From assembly GCA_039812485.1 (NCBI GenBank), contig JBDIAP010000116.1, forward strand, positions 1 through 12,801: DNA of 12,801 nucleotides. The letters run 5' to 3'. Position 1 is the stretch's first letter. Every line of letters starts with the position of its first letter. Below are positions 7,420 through 12,801 of the stretch, piece after piece. Position numbers and translations under genes: made by a program. Below the pieces are notes generated by a model. It did not search any database, was not told the DNA's origin, and saw nothing but the letters and a program-made list of their open reading frames with translations. This DNA comes from Kineosphaera sp039812485. Its GTDB lineage: Bacteria > Actinomycetota > Actinomycetes > Actinomycetales > Dermatophilaceae.

Positions 7420-8449
7420 CCGGCCCCCGCTCCTGGCGGGCCATGACGTCGAGCAACTCGGCATCGACGCGCGCGCTCTGCTCCATCGGCAGCGAGTGCG
7501 TTGCGCCGGGCCACACGCGGATCTCGATGTCGCGCACGTGTGCTCGCGCGAGCGACACCGCCGCATCGGGGTCGGCATTGACCGACGAGGCGCCCGCCAT
7601 CGCCGCATAGACGGGCATCGGCAGCGCCTGAAGCTGCTCCGGCGACGGGCGCTGCGGGAAAGCTCGCTGCGAGACGTAGTGCTGCGTGCCGGCGTCGATC
7701 ATCGCTGTCATCGCGTCGGACCGGTCGACGGAGTCGACCCCGCCGATGTCGGCGAGCGCCCGGTCTCGCCACGACTGCGGCAGCCATGGCACCGACGCGG
7801 GAATGGCCGAGGCGTAGACCTGCCAGCGCAGCGGCGAGAAGGTCTGCACGGGATCGAGCAGGCTGAGCGTCGCGACGCGGTCGGGATGGTGGATGGCGAC
7901 GTTGAGCGCGGCCCAGCCGCCGAAGGAGTGACCGACGACGTGGGCGCGCGCGACGTCCAGCCCGGCGAGCGTCTGCGCCACCCACTCTGCCTGGGCCGCA
8001 GCCGACTCCAGCGGCACCGACTGGATGCTGCGCCCGGCGTCGCCGAGCGCGTCGAGGGCATACACCGTGCGCCCGGCGAGCAGCCCGGGCAGATTGTCGC
8101 GCCACATCGGCGCCCCCGCGCCCCACCCGGGCAGCAGCAGGATCGGCAGCGCACCGGCCGGCGGCCCACCGACCGGCTCGAAGCGGTAGACCCGCACGAT
8201 CCCGTAGCCGGTCGGCACGTCCCGCGTCTCGGCCGGCGCCGGCATCGTCGCGAGCACCGCGTCGTAGGCCCGCTCGTAGGCGGCCTTGCCTGCGGCCGAA
8301 CGCCAGTGCCCCACCCTCGCTCGGTCGGAGGTCAGCACGAGGGCGGCACTCACCACGACCGAGACGACGAGTGCCCCCGTCTGCCACCGGCCACGCCGCC
8401 GCGTCCAATACGATCGCACCGCATCATTCACAGTGCGATCGTATGGCAT
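7409..8449 (-). CDS. Membrane-anchored or secreted alpha/beta hydrolase
   Basis: This is a 346-residue alpha/beta-hydrolase-fold protein. Residues 12-24 are Arg-rich (RSYWTRRRGRWQ), followed by a single hydrophobic segment (about 25-41, ALVVSVVVSAALVLTS), giving an N-in signal anchor or uncleaved signal. The catalytic domain follows: the LLLPGWGAG oxyanion region at about 104-112, nucleophile Ser175 in GHSFGG, and probable catalytic His318 in GATHSLP; the acid is likely Asp293 or a nearby Asp. The substrate is unknown (esterase, lipase or epoxide-hydrolase type all possible). The start is uncertain: ATG 8449, GTG 8479 (overlapping tetR), GTG 8431, which lies 6 nt after a TACGAT box and would be leaderless, or GTG 8419. 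It is divergent from tetR, which probably controls it. Confidence 0.88.
   Translation of the reverse strand: MPYDRTVNDAVRSYWTRRRGRWQTGALVVSVVVSAALVLTSDRARVGHWRSAAGKAAYERAYDAVLATMPAPAETRDVPTGYGIVRVYRFEPVGGPPAGALPILLLPGWGAGAPMWRDNLPGLLAGRTVYALDALGDAGRSIQSVPLESAAAQAEWVAQTLAGLDVARAHVVGHSFGGWAALNVAIHHPDRVATLSLLDPVQTFSPLRWQVYASAIPASVPWLPQSWRDRALADIGGVDSVDRSDAMTAMIDAGTQHYVSQRAFPQRPSPEQLQALPMPVYAAMAGASSVNADPDAAVSLARAHVRDIEIRVWPGATHSLPMEQSARVDAELLDVMARQERGPVTG
8408..8444. promoter_or_regulatory. 12-bp-arm palindrome covering both divergent -10 boxes (probable TetR operator)
   Basis: ATACGATCGCAC (8408-8419) and GTGCGATCGTAT (8433-8444) are perfect complements separated by 13 nt. Each arm holds TACGAT, matching TANNNT: 8409-8414 reads toward tetR, and 8444-8439 on the minus strand reads toward the hydrolase, 6 nt before GTG 8431. 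Each arm is also nearly self-palindromic around CGATCG, with centres 25 bp apart, so two dimers could bind. A protein bound here would cover both promoters. The binding regulator is inferred to be the adjacent TetR protein. Confidence 0.65.
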
Positions 8450-8458
8450 CCTGGCCCG

Positions 8459-9043
8459 GTGCCCCGCCTCGTCGACCACGATCAGCGCCGCGCGCAGATC
8501 GTCACCGCGGTCTGGGCGATCATCGCGACCCGCGGCATCCAGGCCGTATCACTGCGCACCGTCGCCGCGGAGGCGGGCGTCTCCGTGGGCCGCATCCAGC
8601 ACTACTTCGCGACGAAGGAGGAGCTGGTGCGGCACGGCTGCACGGTCATGCTCGAGCGGGCCCGGCGCGAGTTCGCCTCTGGAGTCGAGGGTCTCGCCCC
8701 GGCGGACGCGCTGCGCGTCCTCGTGCACCGGGCGGTGCCGACCACGCCCGGGTTTGCGGTGGGCACGCTCGTGTGGACCACCTACGTGCTCAAGGGTCAC
8801 GACGACGACGTGATCGCGCGACAGGTGCGCGGCGCGCAGGAGGACGGCGTGCGCATCGGCGCGGCCTACATCGAGTCCGCTCGGGCAGCAGGCGTGTTCG
8901 GCGCCGGCCCGCCCGCCGAGGCGATCGCGCTACGGCTGCTGGCGATGGCGGAGGGCTACGCGGCGCGCGTGCTGGCGGGCAGCCTTCCGGGGCCGGCAGC
9001 GCTGGCCGCCCTCGACGCCGAGCTCGACGCGCTTCGAACCTGA
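8459..9043 (+). CDS. TetR/AcrR-family transcriptional regulator
   Basis: This is a 194-residue one-component repressor. The N-terminus VPRLVDHDQRR is the stereotyped start of this family. It leads into the helix-turn-helix region (about 10-57: IIATRGIQAVSLRTVAAEAGVS, then GRIQHYFATKEEL, whose HYF..KEEL segment is the family hallmark after the recognition helix). Residues 65-190 form the helical ligand-binding and dimerisation domain; the ligand is unknown. Upstream in-frame sequence is not protein-like, so GTG 8459 is taken as the start; it lacks a clear ribosome site. The gene begins 15 nt after the palindrome 8408-8444, which supports autoregulation and control of the divergent hydrolase. 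The 3' end is followed by three 15-bp repeats and a hairpin. Confidence 0.93.
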   Translation: MPRLVDHDQRRAQIVTAVWAIIATRGIQAVSLRTVAAEAGVSVGRIQHYFATKEELVRHGCTVMLERARREFASGVEGLAPADALRVLVHRAVPTTPGFAVGTLVWTTYVLKGHDDDVIARQVRGAQEDGVRIGAAYIESARAAGVFGAGPPAEAIALRLLAMAEGYAARVLAGSLPGPAALAALDAELDALRT

Positions 9044-9050
9044 CTCAGCG

Positions 9051-9095
9051 ACGTCACGGCGCCGAACGTCACGGCGCTGAACGTCACGGCGTCGT
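9051..9095. repeat. Three 15-bp tandem direct repeats
   Basis: ACGTCACGGC occurs at 9051-9060, 9066-9075 and 9081-9090, with near-identical 5-nt tails (GCCGA, GCTGA, GTCGT), giving three 15-bp units. They fill the 52-bp gap between the converging ends of tetR and the small gene at 9096-9329. The core GTCACGGC also occurs once at 115-122. Confidence 0.8.
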
Positions 9096-9099
9096 TCAG
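9077..9099. terminator. Hairpin between convergent genes, possible bidirectional terminator
   Basis: CTGAACG (9077-9083) pairs perfectly with CGTTCAG (9093-9099) around a 9-nt loop formed by the last direct-repeat unit. It overlaps the stop codon (9096-9098) of the minus-strand gene and lies 34 nt past the tetR stop. No T-run is visible, so its activity is uncertain. Confidence 0.4.
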
Positions 9100-9329
9100 T
9101 CGCCGACCCGCATCCCGCAGCGCCCGCAGACGACGGCGCGGTCGACCCGACGCCTCGCCGACGGCACGGTCACGTCGACCGAGCCGATGAGCACGGTGTG
9201 CCGCACCTCGTAGTGCACCTCGCGCAGTGTCGCGGTCCCGTGCCCCAGGAGCCGGCACACCGGCGTGCCGAACGCCTCCTGGAGCGATTCACGCCAGGGG
9301 TGTGGTCCGCGAACTCGCCTGATGCGCAT
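9096..9329 (-). CDS. Small protein with a C-terminal CGRCG motif (possible half zinc ribbon)
   Basis: This 77-residue protein is of unknown function. ATG 9329 is preceded by a perfect AAGGAG (9335-9340) at 5-nt spacing, which fixes the start over a longer upstream in-frame alternative. Residues 1-15 are basic (MRIRRVRGPHPWR). The middle contains PVCRLLGHG (about 24-32), and the C-terminus ends VVCGRCGMRVGD. The CxxC pair together with the upstream Cys and His could bind one zinc ion, as in small treble-clef or ribbon proteins, but this is inference. It lies 87 bp downstream of the Rieske oxygenase on the same strand and could be co-transcribed with it; its strong ribosome site would allow independent translation. 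Confidence 0.65.
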   Translation of the reverse strand: MRIRRVRGPHPWRESLQEAFGTPVCRLLGHGTATLREVHYEVRHTVLIGSVDVTVPSARRRVDRAVVCGRCGMRVGD

Positions 9330-9334
9330 CGCAG

Positions 9335-9340
9335 CTCCTT
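9335..9340 (-). promoter_or_regulatory. Strong ribosome binding site AAGGAG
   Basis: The minus strand reads AAGGAG 5 nt before ATG 9329. It is one of the best Shine-Dalgarno matches in the window and decides the start of the 77-residue protein. Confidence 0.75.
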
Positions 9341-9416
9341 CAACGACGGGGGCCGGGCGCCTCCCTATCGGCAGCGCGACGCCACGGCGGAGCTGTTGCG
9401 CACGCACGATCGCCGC

Positions 9417-10388
9417 TCACCCCCGCGGGTCGAGCTCCCGCGACTCGGCGAGCCGCCGGTGATAGAAGGTGCGGAACCGCAGCGTCGGCCGGTCCGTCGG
9501 CACGGACCGCTCGCTCGTGCCGCCGGGCACGACCGTCGGCTGCGAGGACTCCACGACGGCGCGGTCCTGCCGCAGGATCGTCACGTTGAGCCGGTCGAAC
9601 GCCAGCGACGCCGCCGGGCTCATCGCGAAATTGCGCACCGAGGTGAGGATCATGCGGGTGCGGAGCCGGTCGACGGGCACGCACCACACGTGCAGCCGCA
9701 TCATGCGCGGCTCGGGCACCGTGTCGAGCGACATGCCGTGCGGCCGCCACCACGACAGGTGCGCGCTCGGCTCGTGGTGGTCGAGCCGGGCCCCGAAGCG
9801 AAATCCGTAGTCGGTGTTCTCCAGGTCGAACCGCAGCCGACTGTGCCGATGCTGCTTGGCGCGCACGAACCGCCCGATCGTCGTGCGGTGCACGTAAGGC
9901 AGGTGCGGGAAGTCGAGCATGTTCTCCATCGCCCGCGTCCAGTGGCAGTCCCACTCCTCGACGTGGTCGAACCGCACGAGGTCGGCGCGGTCGAGCACGT
10001 CGCTGTAGACGGGCCCGGCCAGCGCCCCGCCGGTGGGCTCGAAACCCGTGAAAACCCAGACGAATCCGCCCGCGACGACGACGGGCAGGGCGCGCGCGTC
10101 GAAGCGCTCGCGGCGGGCGCCGGGGTTGAAGGGGATGTGTCGGCAGGCGCCGTCGGGCCCGAACTCCCAGCCGTGGAAGCCGCAGGCCAGCGACCCGTCG
10201 GGCCGCGCGGTGCCGAGCGCCAGCGACACGCCTCGGTGCGGGCACTGGTCGAGCAGCACGCCGACCTCACCGTCGGGCGCCCGCCAGACCACGAGATCCT
10301 GACCCGCGACCCGCAGTCGGGCCGGCTTCGCGCTGAGGCGGGTCAGCGGCACCAGCGGCGTCCATTGCCGCGCGAAACCCTCGAACAT
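9417..10388 (-). CDS. Rieske [2Fe-2S] non-heme iron oxygenase, alpha-subunit type
   Basis: This is a 323-residue oxygenase. The N-terminal Rieske domain carries CPH (Cys49, His51) and CGFH (Cys69, His72), the Cys-X-His...Cys-X2-His ligand set, followed by GWEF. The C-terminal domain has NMLDFPHLPYVH (156-167), giving His162 and His167 as mononuclear iron ligands and Asp159 as the electron-transfer bridge; Asp275 in ILRQD is the likely third iron ligand. The family hydroxylates, demethylates or desaturates aromatic, steroid or tetrapyrrole-like substrates; the substrate here is unknown. The size resembles the vanillate demethylase and ring-cleaving monooxygenase groups. No reductase or ferredoxin partner is nearby, so electrons must come from elsewhere. 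ATG 10388 is preceded by a leaderless-type promoter at 10396-10401. It is divergent from ABM copy 2, with starts 52 bp apart. Confidence 0.94.
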   Translation of the reverse strand: MFEGFARQWTPLVPLTRLSAKPARLRVAGQDLVVWRAPDGEVGVLLDQCPHRGVSLALGTARPDGSLACGFHGWEFGPDGACRHIPFNPGARRERFDARALPVVVAGGFVWVFTGFEPTGGALAGPVYSDVLDRADLVRFDHVEEWDCHWTRAMENMLDFPHLPYVHRTTIGRFVRAKQHRHSRLRFDLENTDYGFRFGARLDHHEPSAHLSWWRPHGMSLDTVPEPRMMRLHVWCVPVDRLRTRMILTSVRNFAMSPAASLAFDRLNVTILRQDRAVVESSQPTVVPGGTSERSVPTDRPTLRFRTFYHRRLAESRELDPRG

Positions 10389-10395
10389 GGGCGCC

Positions 10396-10401
10396 ACGCT
10401 A
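10396..10401 (-). promoter_or_regulatory. -10 element of a leaderless promoter for the Rieske gene
   Basis: The minus strand reads TAGCGT, then 7 nt, then ATG 10388. TANNNT at this distance places the transcription start on or beside the A of the start codon. That explains the absence of a Shine-Dalgarno sequence. Leaderless genes are common in actinobacteria. Confidence 0.6.
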
Positions 10402-10440
10402 ACCCGGCCCGGGGCGGCGCCGCGCGACATCATGAGACGC

Positions 10441-10743
10441 ATGATCACCCTCTACGCGGAGTTCACCGTCAAGCCCGGCAACGAGGAGGAGGTCGCGCAG
10501 ATGATGGCGGGCCTCGCCGAGAACGTGCGGGCCGAGCCCGGCAACGTCGCCTTCGAGCCCTACGTCGAGCGGGACAACCCGCGGCGCTACTTCGTCTACG
10601 AGGTCTACGCCGACGACCAGGCGTTCGCCGACCATATCGGCGCCCCCTACGGCGCGGTCTTCAACAACCGCCTCAACGAGATCATCGAGGAGAGCGGCTC
10701 GCAGCTGACCTTCCTCACCCGTCCCGGCGGCGGCGACGACTGA
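10441..10743 (+). CDS. ABM-domain monooxygenase-like protein, copy 2
   Basis: This 100-residue ABM/YgiN-fold protein begins MITLYAEFTVKPGNEEEV, the usual first strand and helix of the family, and continues with FEPYVERDNPRRYFVYEVYADDQAFADH. It is a paralogue of the protein at 4334-4636: same length, no gaps, about 57% identity, strongest over residues 38-65 and in the FLTRP.G..DD tail. The conserved His65 is present. Proteins of this fold often oxygenate quinol-type or aromatic intermediates without cofactor. Its position back-to-back with a Rieske oxygenase suggests the two act on related substrates (inference). ATG 10441 is chosen because the ABM strand begins there; an upstream in-frame ATG at 10387 would add a non-conserved tail overlapping the Rieske start. 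The ribosome site is weak (GAG 7 nt upstream). Confidence 0.9.
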   Translation: MITLYAEFTVKPGNEEEVAQMMAGLAENVRAEPGNVAFEPYVERDNPRRYFVYEVYADDQAFADHIGAPYGAVFNNRLNEIIEESGSQLTFLTRPGGGDD

Positions 10744-10751
10744 GCGACGCG

Positions 10752-10779
10752 GCCCCGGCGTGACTCGTCACGCCGGGGC
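10752..10779. terminator. Perfect 12-bp hairpin after ABM copy 2
   Basis: GCCCCGGCGTGA (10752-10763) pairs with TCACGCCGGGGC (10768-10779) around CTCG. It starts 9 nt after the ABM stop codon. Two weaker stems follow, at 10789-10802 (GTCCGC/GCGGAC) and 10836-10865 (CCCGCGG/CCGCGGG, spanning the poxB stop). The gap between these convergent genes therefore looks like a bidirectional termination zone without T-runs. Confidence 0.65.
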
Positions 10780-10855
10780 ACAGCGCCAGTCCGCGAGCGG
10801 ACAGACCTGGTGGAGGTCAGCACTCGGGGCAGAGACCCGCGGACCGCACCCTGAG

Positions 10856-12592
10856 TCACCGCGGGATGTTGCGCAGATTCGACCTGGCGAGCTTGATCAT
10901 CGTGCCGACGCCGCCGTCGAGCACGGTGCGGCTGGCGGCCATCGCGAAGCCTTGGAGCTGCTCGCCGGTGATGTGCGGCGGGATCGACAGCGCGTTGGGG
11001 TCGGTGACGACGTCGATGAGCATCGGGCCCTTGGCCGCGAGCGCCGCACCGAGGTCCTCGCGCACGCGGGCGGGGTCGGTGATGCGCACCGACGGGATGC
11101 CGGCGGCCTGCGCGATCGCCGCGTAGTCGGTCGACGGCCGGTCGGTGCCCCAGGCCGGCATCGCGTCGACGAGCATCTCGAGGCGCACCATGCCCAGTGT
11201 CGAGTTGTTGAACACGAGGATCTTGGTGTTGAGCTTGTGCTCGACAACGGTCAGCAGCTCGCCGAGCAGCATCGCCAGGCCGCCGTCGCCCGACATCGAG
11301 ACGACCTGCCGGTGGGGGTAGGCGCACGAGGCCCCGATCGCGTGCGGCAGCGCGTTGGCCATCGTGCCGTGGTGCCACGAGCCGATGACGCGGCGCTTGC
11401 CGTTGGGGGTGATGTAGCGGGCGGCCCAGACGTTGCACATGCCGGTGTCGACGGTGAAGACCGCGTCGTCGTCGGCGAGTTCGTCGAGCACGGAGGCCAC
11501 GAACTCGGGGTGGATCGGCGTGTGCTTCTCGACGTTCTTCGTGTAGGCGGCGACGACCTTCTCGAGCTTGTTGCAGTGCGCGCGCAGCATGTCGTCGAGG
11601 AAGCCGCGATCGGTCTTGACCACCAGCTTGGGCAGCAGCGCGTCGATCGTCGCGGCGACGTCGCCCTCGACCGCGACGTCGAGCTTGGCCCGCCGGCCCA
11701 GCCGTTCGCCATACCGGTCGATCTGGATGAGCGTCTTGTCGGGCAGGAACTGGTCGTAGGGGAAGTCGGTGCCGAGCAGCACGACGGCGTCGGCCTTGCG
11801 TGTCGCCTCGTAGGCGGCGCCGTAGCCCAGTAGGCCGCTCATGCCGACCTCGTACGGATTGTCGTATTGGATCCACTCCTTGCCGCCGAGCGCGTGCCCG
11901 ACCGGCGCCTTGAGCGCCTCGGCCAGGGCCATGACCTGGTCGTGCGCGCCGCGCACGCCGGCCCCGACGAAAAGCGTGACCTTTGTGGCCGCGTTGAGGT
12001 GCTGCGCGATCTCCTCGACGGCCTCGGGCGCCGGCACGTGCACCGGCGGGCGCACGGAGATCGCGCCGAGAGCGGGGGCGTCGACCGCGGGCGCGGCCGC
12101 GACGTCGCCGGGGAGCACGAGCACCCCGACCCCCGAGCGGGCGATCGCCGTCTGGGTCGCGATGTGCAGGATGCGGGCGGCCTGGCGAGCCGAGTTCGCC
12201 ACCTCGCAATAGACGCTCGCCTCGCGGAAGAGCTCACCCGGGTGGGTCTCCTGGAAATACGACGTGCCGATCTGCCCGGACGGGATGTGCGAGGCGATGG
12301 CCAAGACCTTGCTGCCGGAGCGGTTGGCGTCGTAGAGGCCCTGGATGAGGTGAGTGTTGCCGGGCCCGCACGAGCCGGCACACACGGCGAGCTTGCCGGT
12401 CAGGCGCGACTCGGCCGCGGCAGCGAACGCCGCGGACTCCTCGTTGTGCACGTCGACCCACTCGATCGCGCTCTGGCGGCGCAGCGAGTCCGACACGGGG
12501 TTGAGGCTGTCTCCGACGAGCCCGTAGATGCGTTCGACGCCGAGCCCGGTGAGGAACTCGACGAGTTGGTCGGCGACGGTCTTGGCTGCCAT
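10856..12592 (-). CDS. poxB: Pyruvate dehydrogenase (quinone) / pyruvate oxidase, ThDP- and FAD-dependent
   Basis: This 578-residue protein aligns along its whole length with E. coli PoxB (572 residues). It decarboxylates pyruvate to acetate and CO2 and passes electrons through FAD to membrane quinone. Visible family features are the ThDP-activating Glu (Glu51 in VHNEESAAF), LAVCAGSCGPGNTHLI (68-83), the YFQETHP segment (112-118), the FAD domain with DNPYEVGMSGLLGY (244-257), and the ThDP/Mg motif GDGG (435-438) with its closing NN (462-463). The C-terminus (GVGTMIKLARSNLRNIPR) corresponds to the lipid-binding tail region of the E. coli enzyme, so peripheral membrane association is likely. 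ATG 12592 matches the family start and has GGAGG (12603-12607) 10 nt upstream. It is monocistronic in this window and convergent with ABM copy 2. Confidence 0.97.
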   Translation of the reverse strand: MAAKTVADQLVEFLTGLGVERIYGLVGDSLNPVSDSLRRQSAIEWVDVHNEESAAFAAAAESRLTGKLAVCAGSCGPGNTHLIQGLYDANRSGSKVLAIASHIPSGQIGTSYFQETHPGELFREASVYCEVANSARQAARILHIATQTAIARSGVGVLVLPGDVAAAPAVDAPALGAISVRPPVHVPAPEAVEEIAQHLNAATKVTLFVGAGVRGAHDQVMALAEALKAPVGHALGGKEWIQYDNPYEVGMSGLLGYGAAYEATRKADAVVLLGTDFPYDQFLPDKTLIQIDRYGERLGRRAKLDVAVEGDVAATIDALLPKLVVKTDRGFLDDMLRAHCNKLEKVVAAYTKNVEKHTPIHPEFVASVLDELADDDAVFTVDTGMCNVWAARYITPNGKRRVIGSWHHGTMANALPHAIGASCAYPHRQVVSMSGDGGLAMLLGELLTVVEHKLNTKILVFNNSTLGMVRLEMLVDAMPAWGTDRPSTDYAAIAQAAGIPSVRITDPARVREDLGAALAAKGPMLIDVVTDPNALSIPPHITGEQLQGFAMAASRTVLDGGVGTMIKLARSNLRNIPR

Positions 12593-12602
12593 GGGTGTGT
12601 AT

Positions 12603-12607
12603 CCTCC
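12603..12607 (-). promoter_or_regulatory. Ribosome binding site GGAGG of poxB
   Basis: The minus strand reads GGAGG 10 nt before ATG 12592. It selects this start over the longer open frame that runs up to 12778, whose extra 62 residues are Arg/Pro/Ala-rich and not PoxB-like. Confidence 0.7.
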
Positions 12608-12726
12608 GCGGTCGTCCGCTGTGGTCGTGGACGCGCACCGCACGGCGGCGCGAGCCGTCGGCCGGGGCCCATCCCAGGGGCGCCGGCTGCGGCCCGAGCG
12701 AGCGGCGGGTGGCGACCCCGGCGGTA

Positions 12727-12732
12727 ACCCTA
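12727..12732 (-). promoter_or_regulatory. Candidate -10 element upstream of poxB
   Basis: The minus strand reads TAGGGT, matching TANNNT, about 135 nt before the poxB start. No convincing -35 is present. If used, it would give a long G+C-rich 5' leader of about 130 nt. Nothing else recognisable lies in 12608-12801. Confidence 0.25.
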
Positions 12733-12801
12733 CGACGACGACTCGTGCGGGGGCACGTGGGAGGGACGATCGCAGCACGCGGCCGTCCCGGGGCGCCCGG
12801 C

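Noticed and set aside
5152..7608. Minus-strand open frame of 818 residues opposite the AsnB-like gene
   Set aside because: Its composition is the Arg/Gly/Val/Asp mix typical of complement frames. The plus-strand frame carries the TGGRDS and GAGGEVAHGYYY motifs.
7178..8458. Upstream part of the open frame containing tetR
   Set aside because: It is antisense to the hydrolase and has no domain signal. TetR begins with the characteristic PRLVDHDQRR at 8459.
360..11720. Recurrent CATAC on the plus strand (Tyr as TAT before GCC or GTC in minus-strand genes)
   Set aside because: It could have indicated avoidance of a TACGYC-like site, but TACGTC and TACGCC occur freely in both ABM genes and in parts of purL, so there is no consistent avoidance.
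12593..12778. 62-residue N-terminal extension of PoxB
   Set aside because: It is not homologous to PoxB and is Arg/Pro/Ser-rich; GGAGG at 12603-12607 serves the ATG at 12592.
1..12801. CRISPR array, tRNA, insertion sequence, prophage or restriction/defence system
   Set aside because: I found no spaced repeats of CRISPR length, no tRNA-like clover sequence, no transposase or terminal repeats, and no nuclease, helicase or toxin motifs.

Overview
The window comes from a very high-G+C bacterium. Codon third positions are almost all G or C, several starts are GTG or apparently leaderless, and gene content looks actinobacterial (Actinomycetota, probably Micrococcales such as an Intrasporangiaceae/Dermacoccaceae-type lineage; the genus cannot be fixed from the sequence). 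It is chromosomal housekeeping and accessory DNA. I see no rRNA, tRNA, transposase, phage gene or CRISPR array.

Layout: 1-149 is a C-rich non-coding stretch, G-rich on the purL transcript strand. 150-4139 (-) is a full-length single-chain phosphoribosylformylglycinamidine synthase (PurL), a noteworthy architecture because most studied actinobacteria use separate PurS/PurQ/PurL. Divergent from it, 4334-4636 (+) is a 100-residue ABM-fold monooxygenase, followed by a perfect 14-bp hairpin. 4775-5293 (+) is an unrecognised 172-residue protein whose first codons lie inside a 9-bp-arm inverted repeat. 5509-7419 (+) is an asparagine-synthase-like protein that keeps an ATP-PPi loop but lacks the N-terminal nucleophilic Cys. 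It overlaps by 11 bp a convergent membrane-anchored alpha/beta hydrolase (7409-8449, -). The hydrolase is divergent from a TetR regulator (8459-9043, +), and the short region between and inside their starts holds a 12-bp-arm palindrome covering a candidate -10 box for each direction. Three 15-bp direct repeats and a hairpin separate tetR from a small CGRCG-containing protein (9096-9329, -). That gene lies downstream of a Rieske non-heme iron oxygenase (9417-10388, -) with a textbook leaderless promoter. Divergent from the Rieske gene is a second 100-residue ABM protein (10441-10743, +), about 57% identical without gaps to the first. A strong hairpin follows, then pyruvate dehydrogenase (quinone) PoxB (10856-12592, -).

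Functionally, PurL (purine synthesis) and PoxB (pyruvate to acetate and CO2, electrons to quinone) are stand-alone metabolic genes. The tetR/hydrolase pair looks like a local regulatory unit. The Rieske oxygenase with its divergent ABM partner, and the duplicated ABM copy 6 kb away, are the most suggestive unexplained arrangement. No complete novel defence or mobile system is visible; the most interesting unknowns are the ABM twins, the 4.8-5.3 kb orphan gene with its palindrome, the Cys-less AsnB-like protein and the dual-promoter palindrome at 8408-8444.
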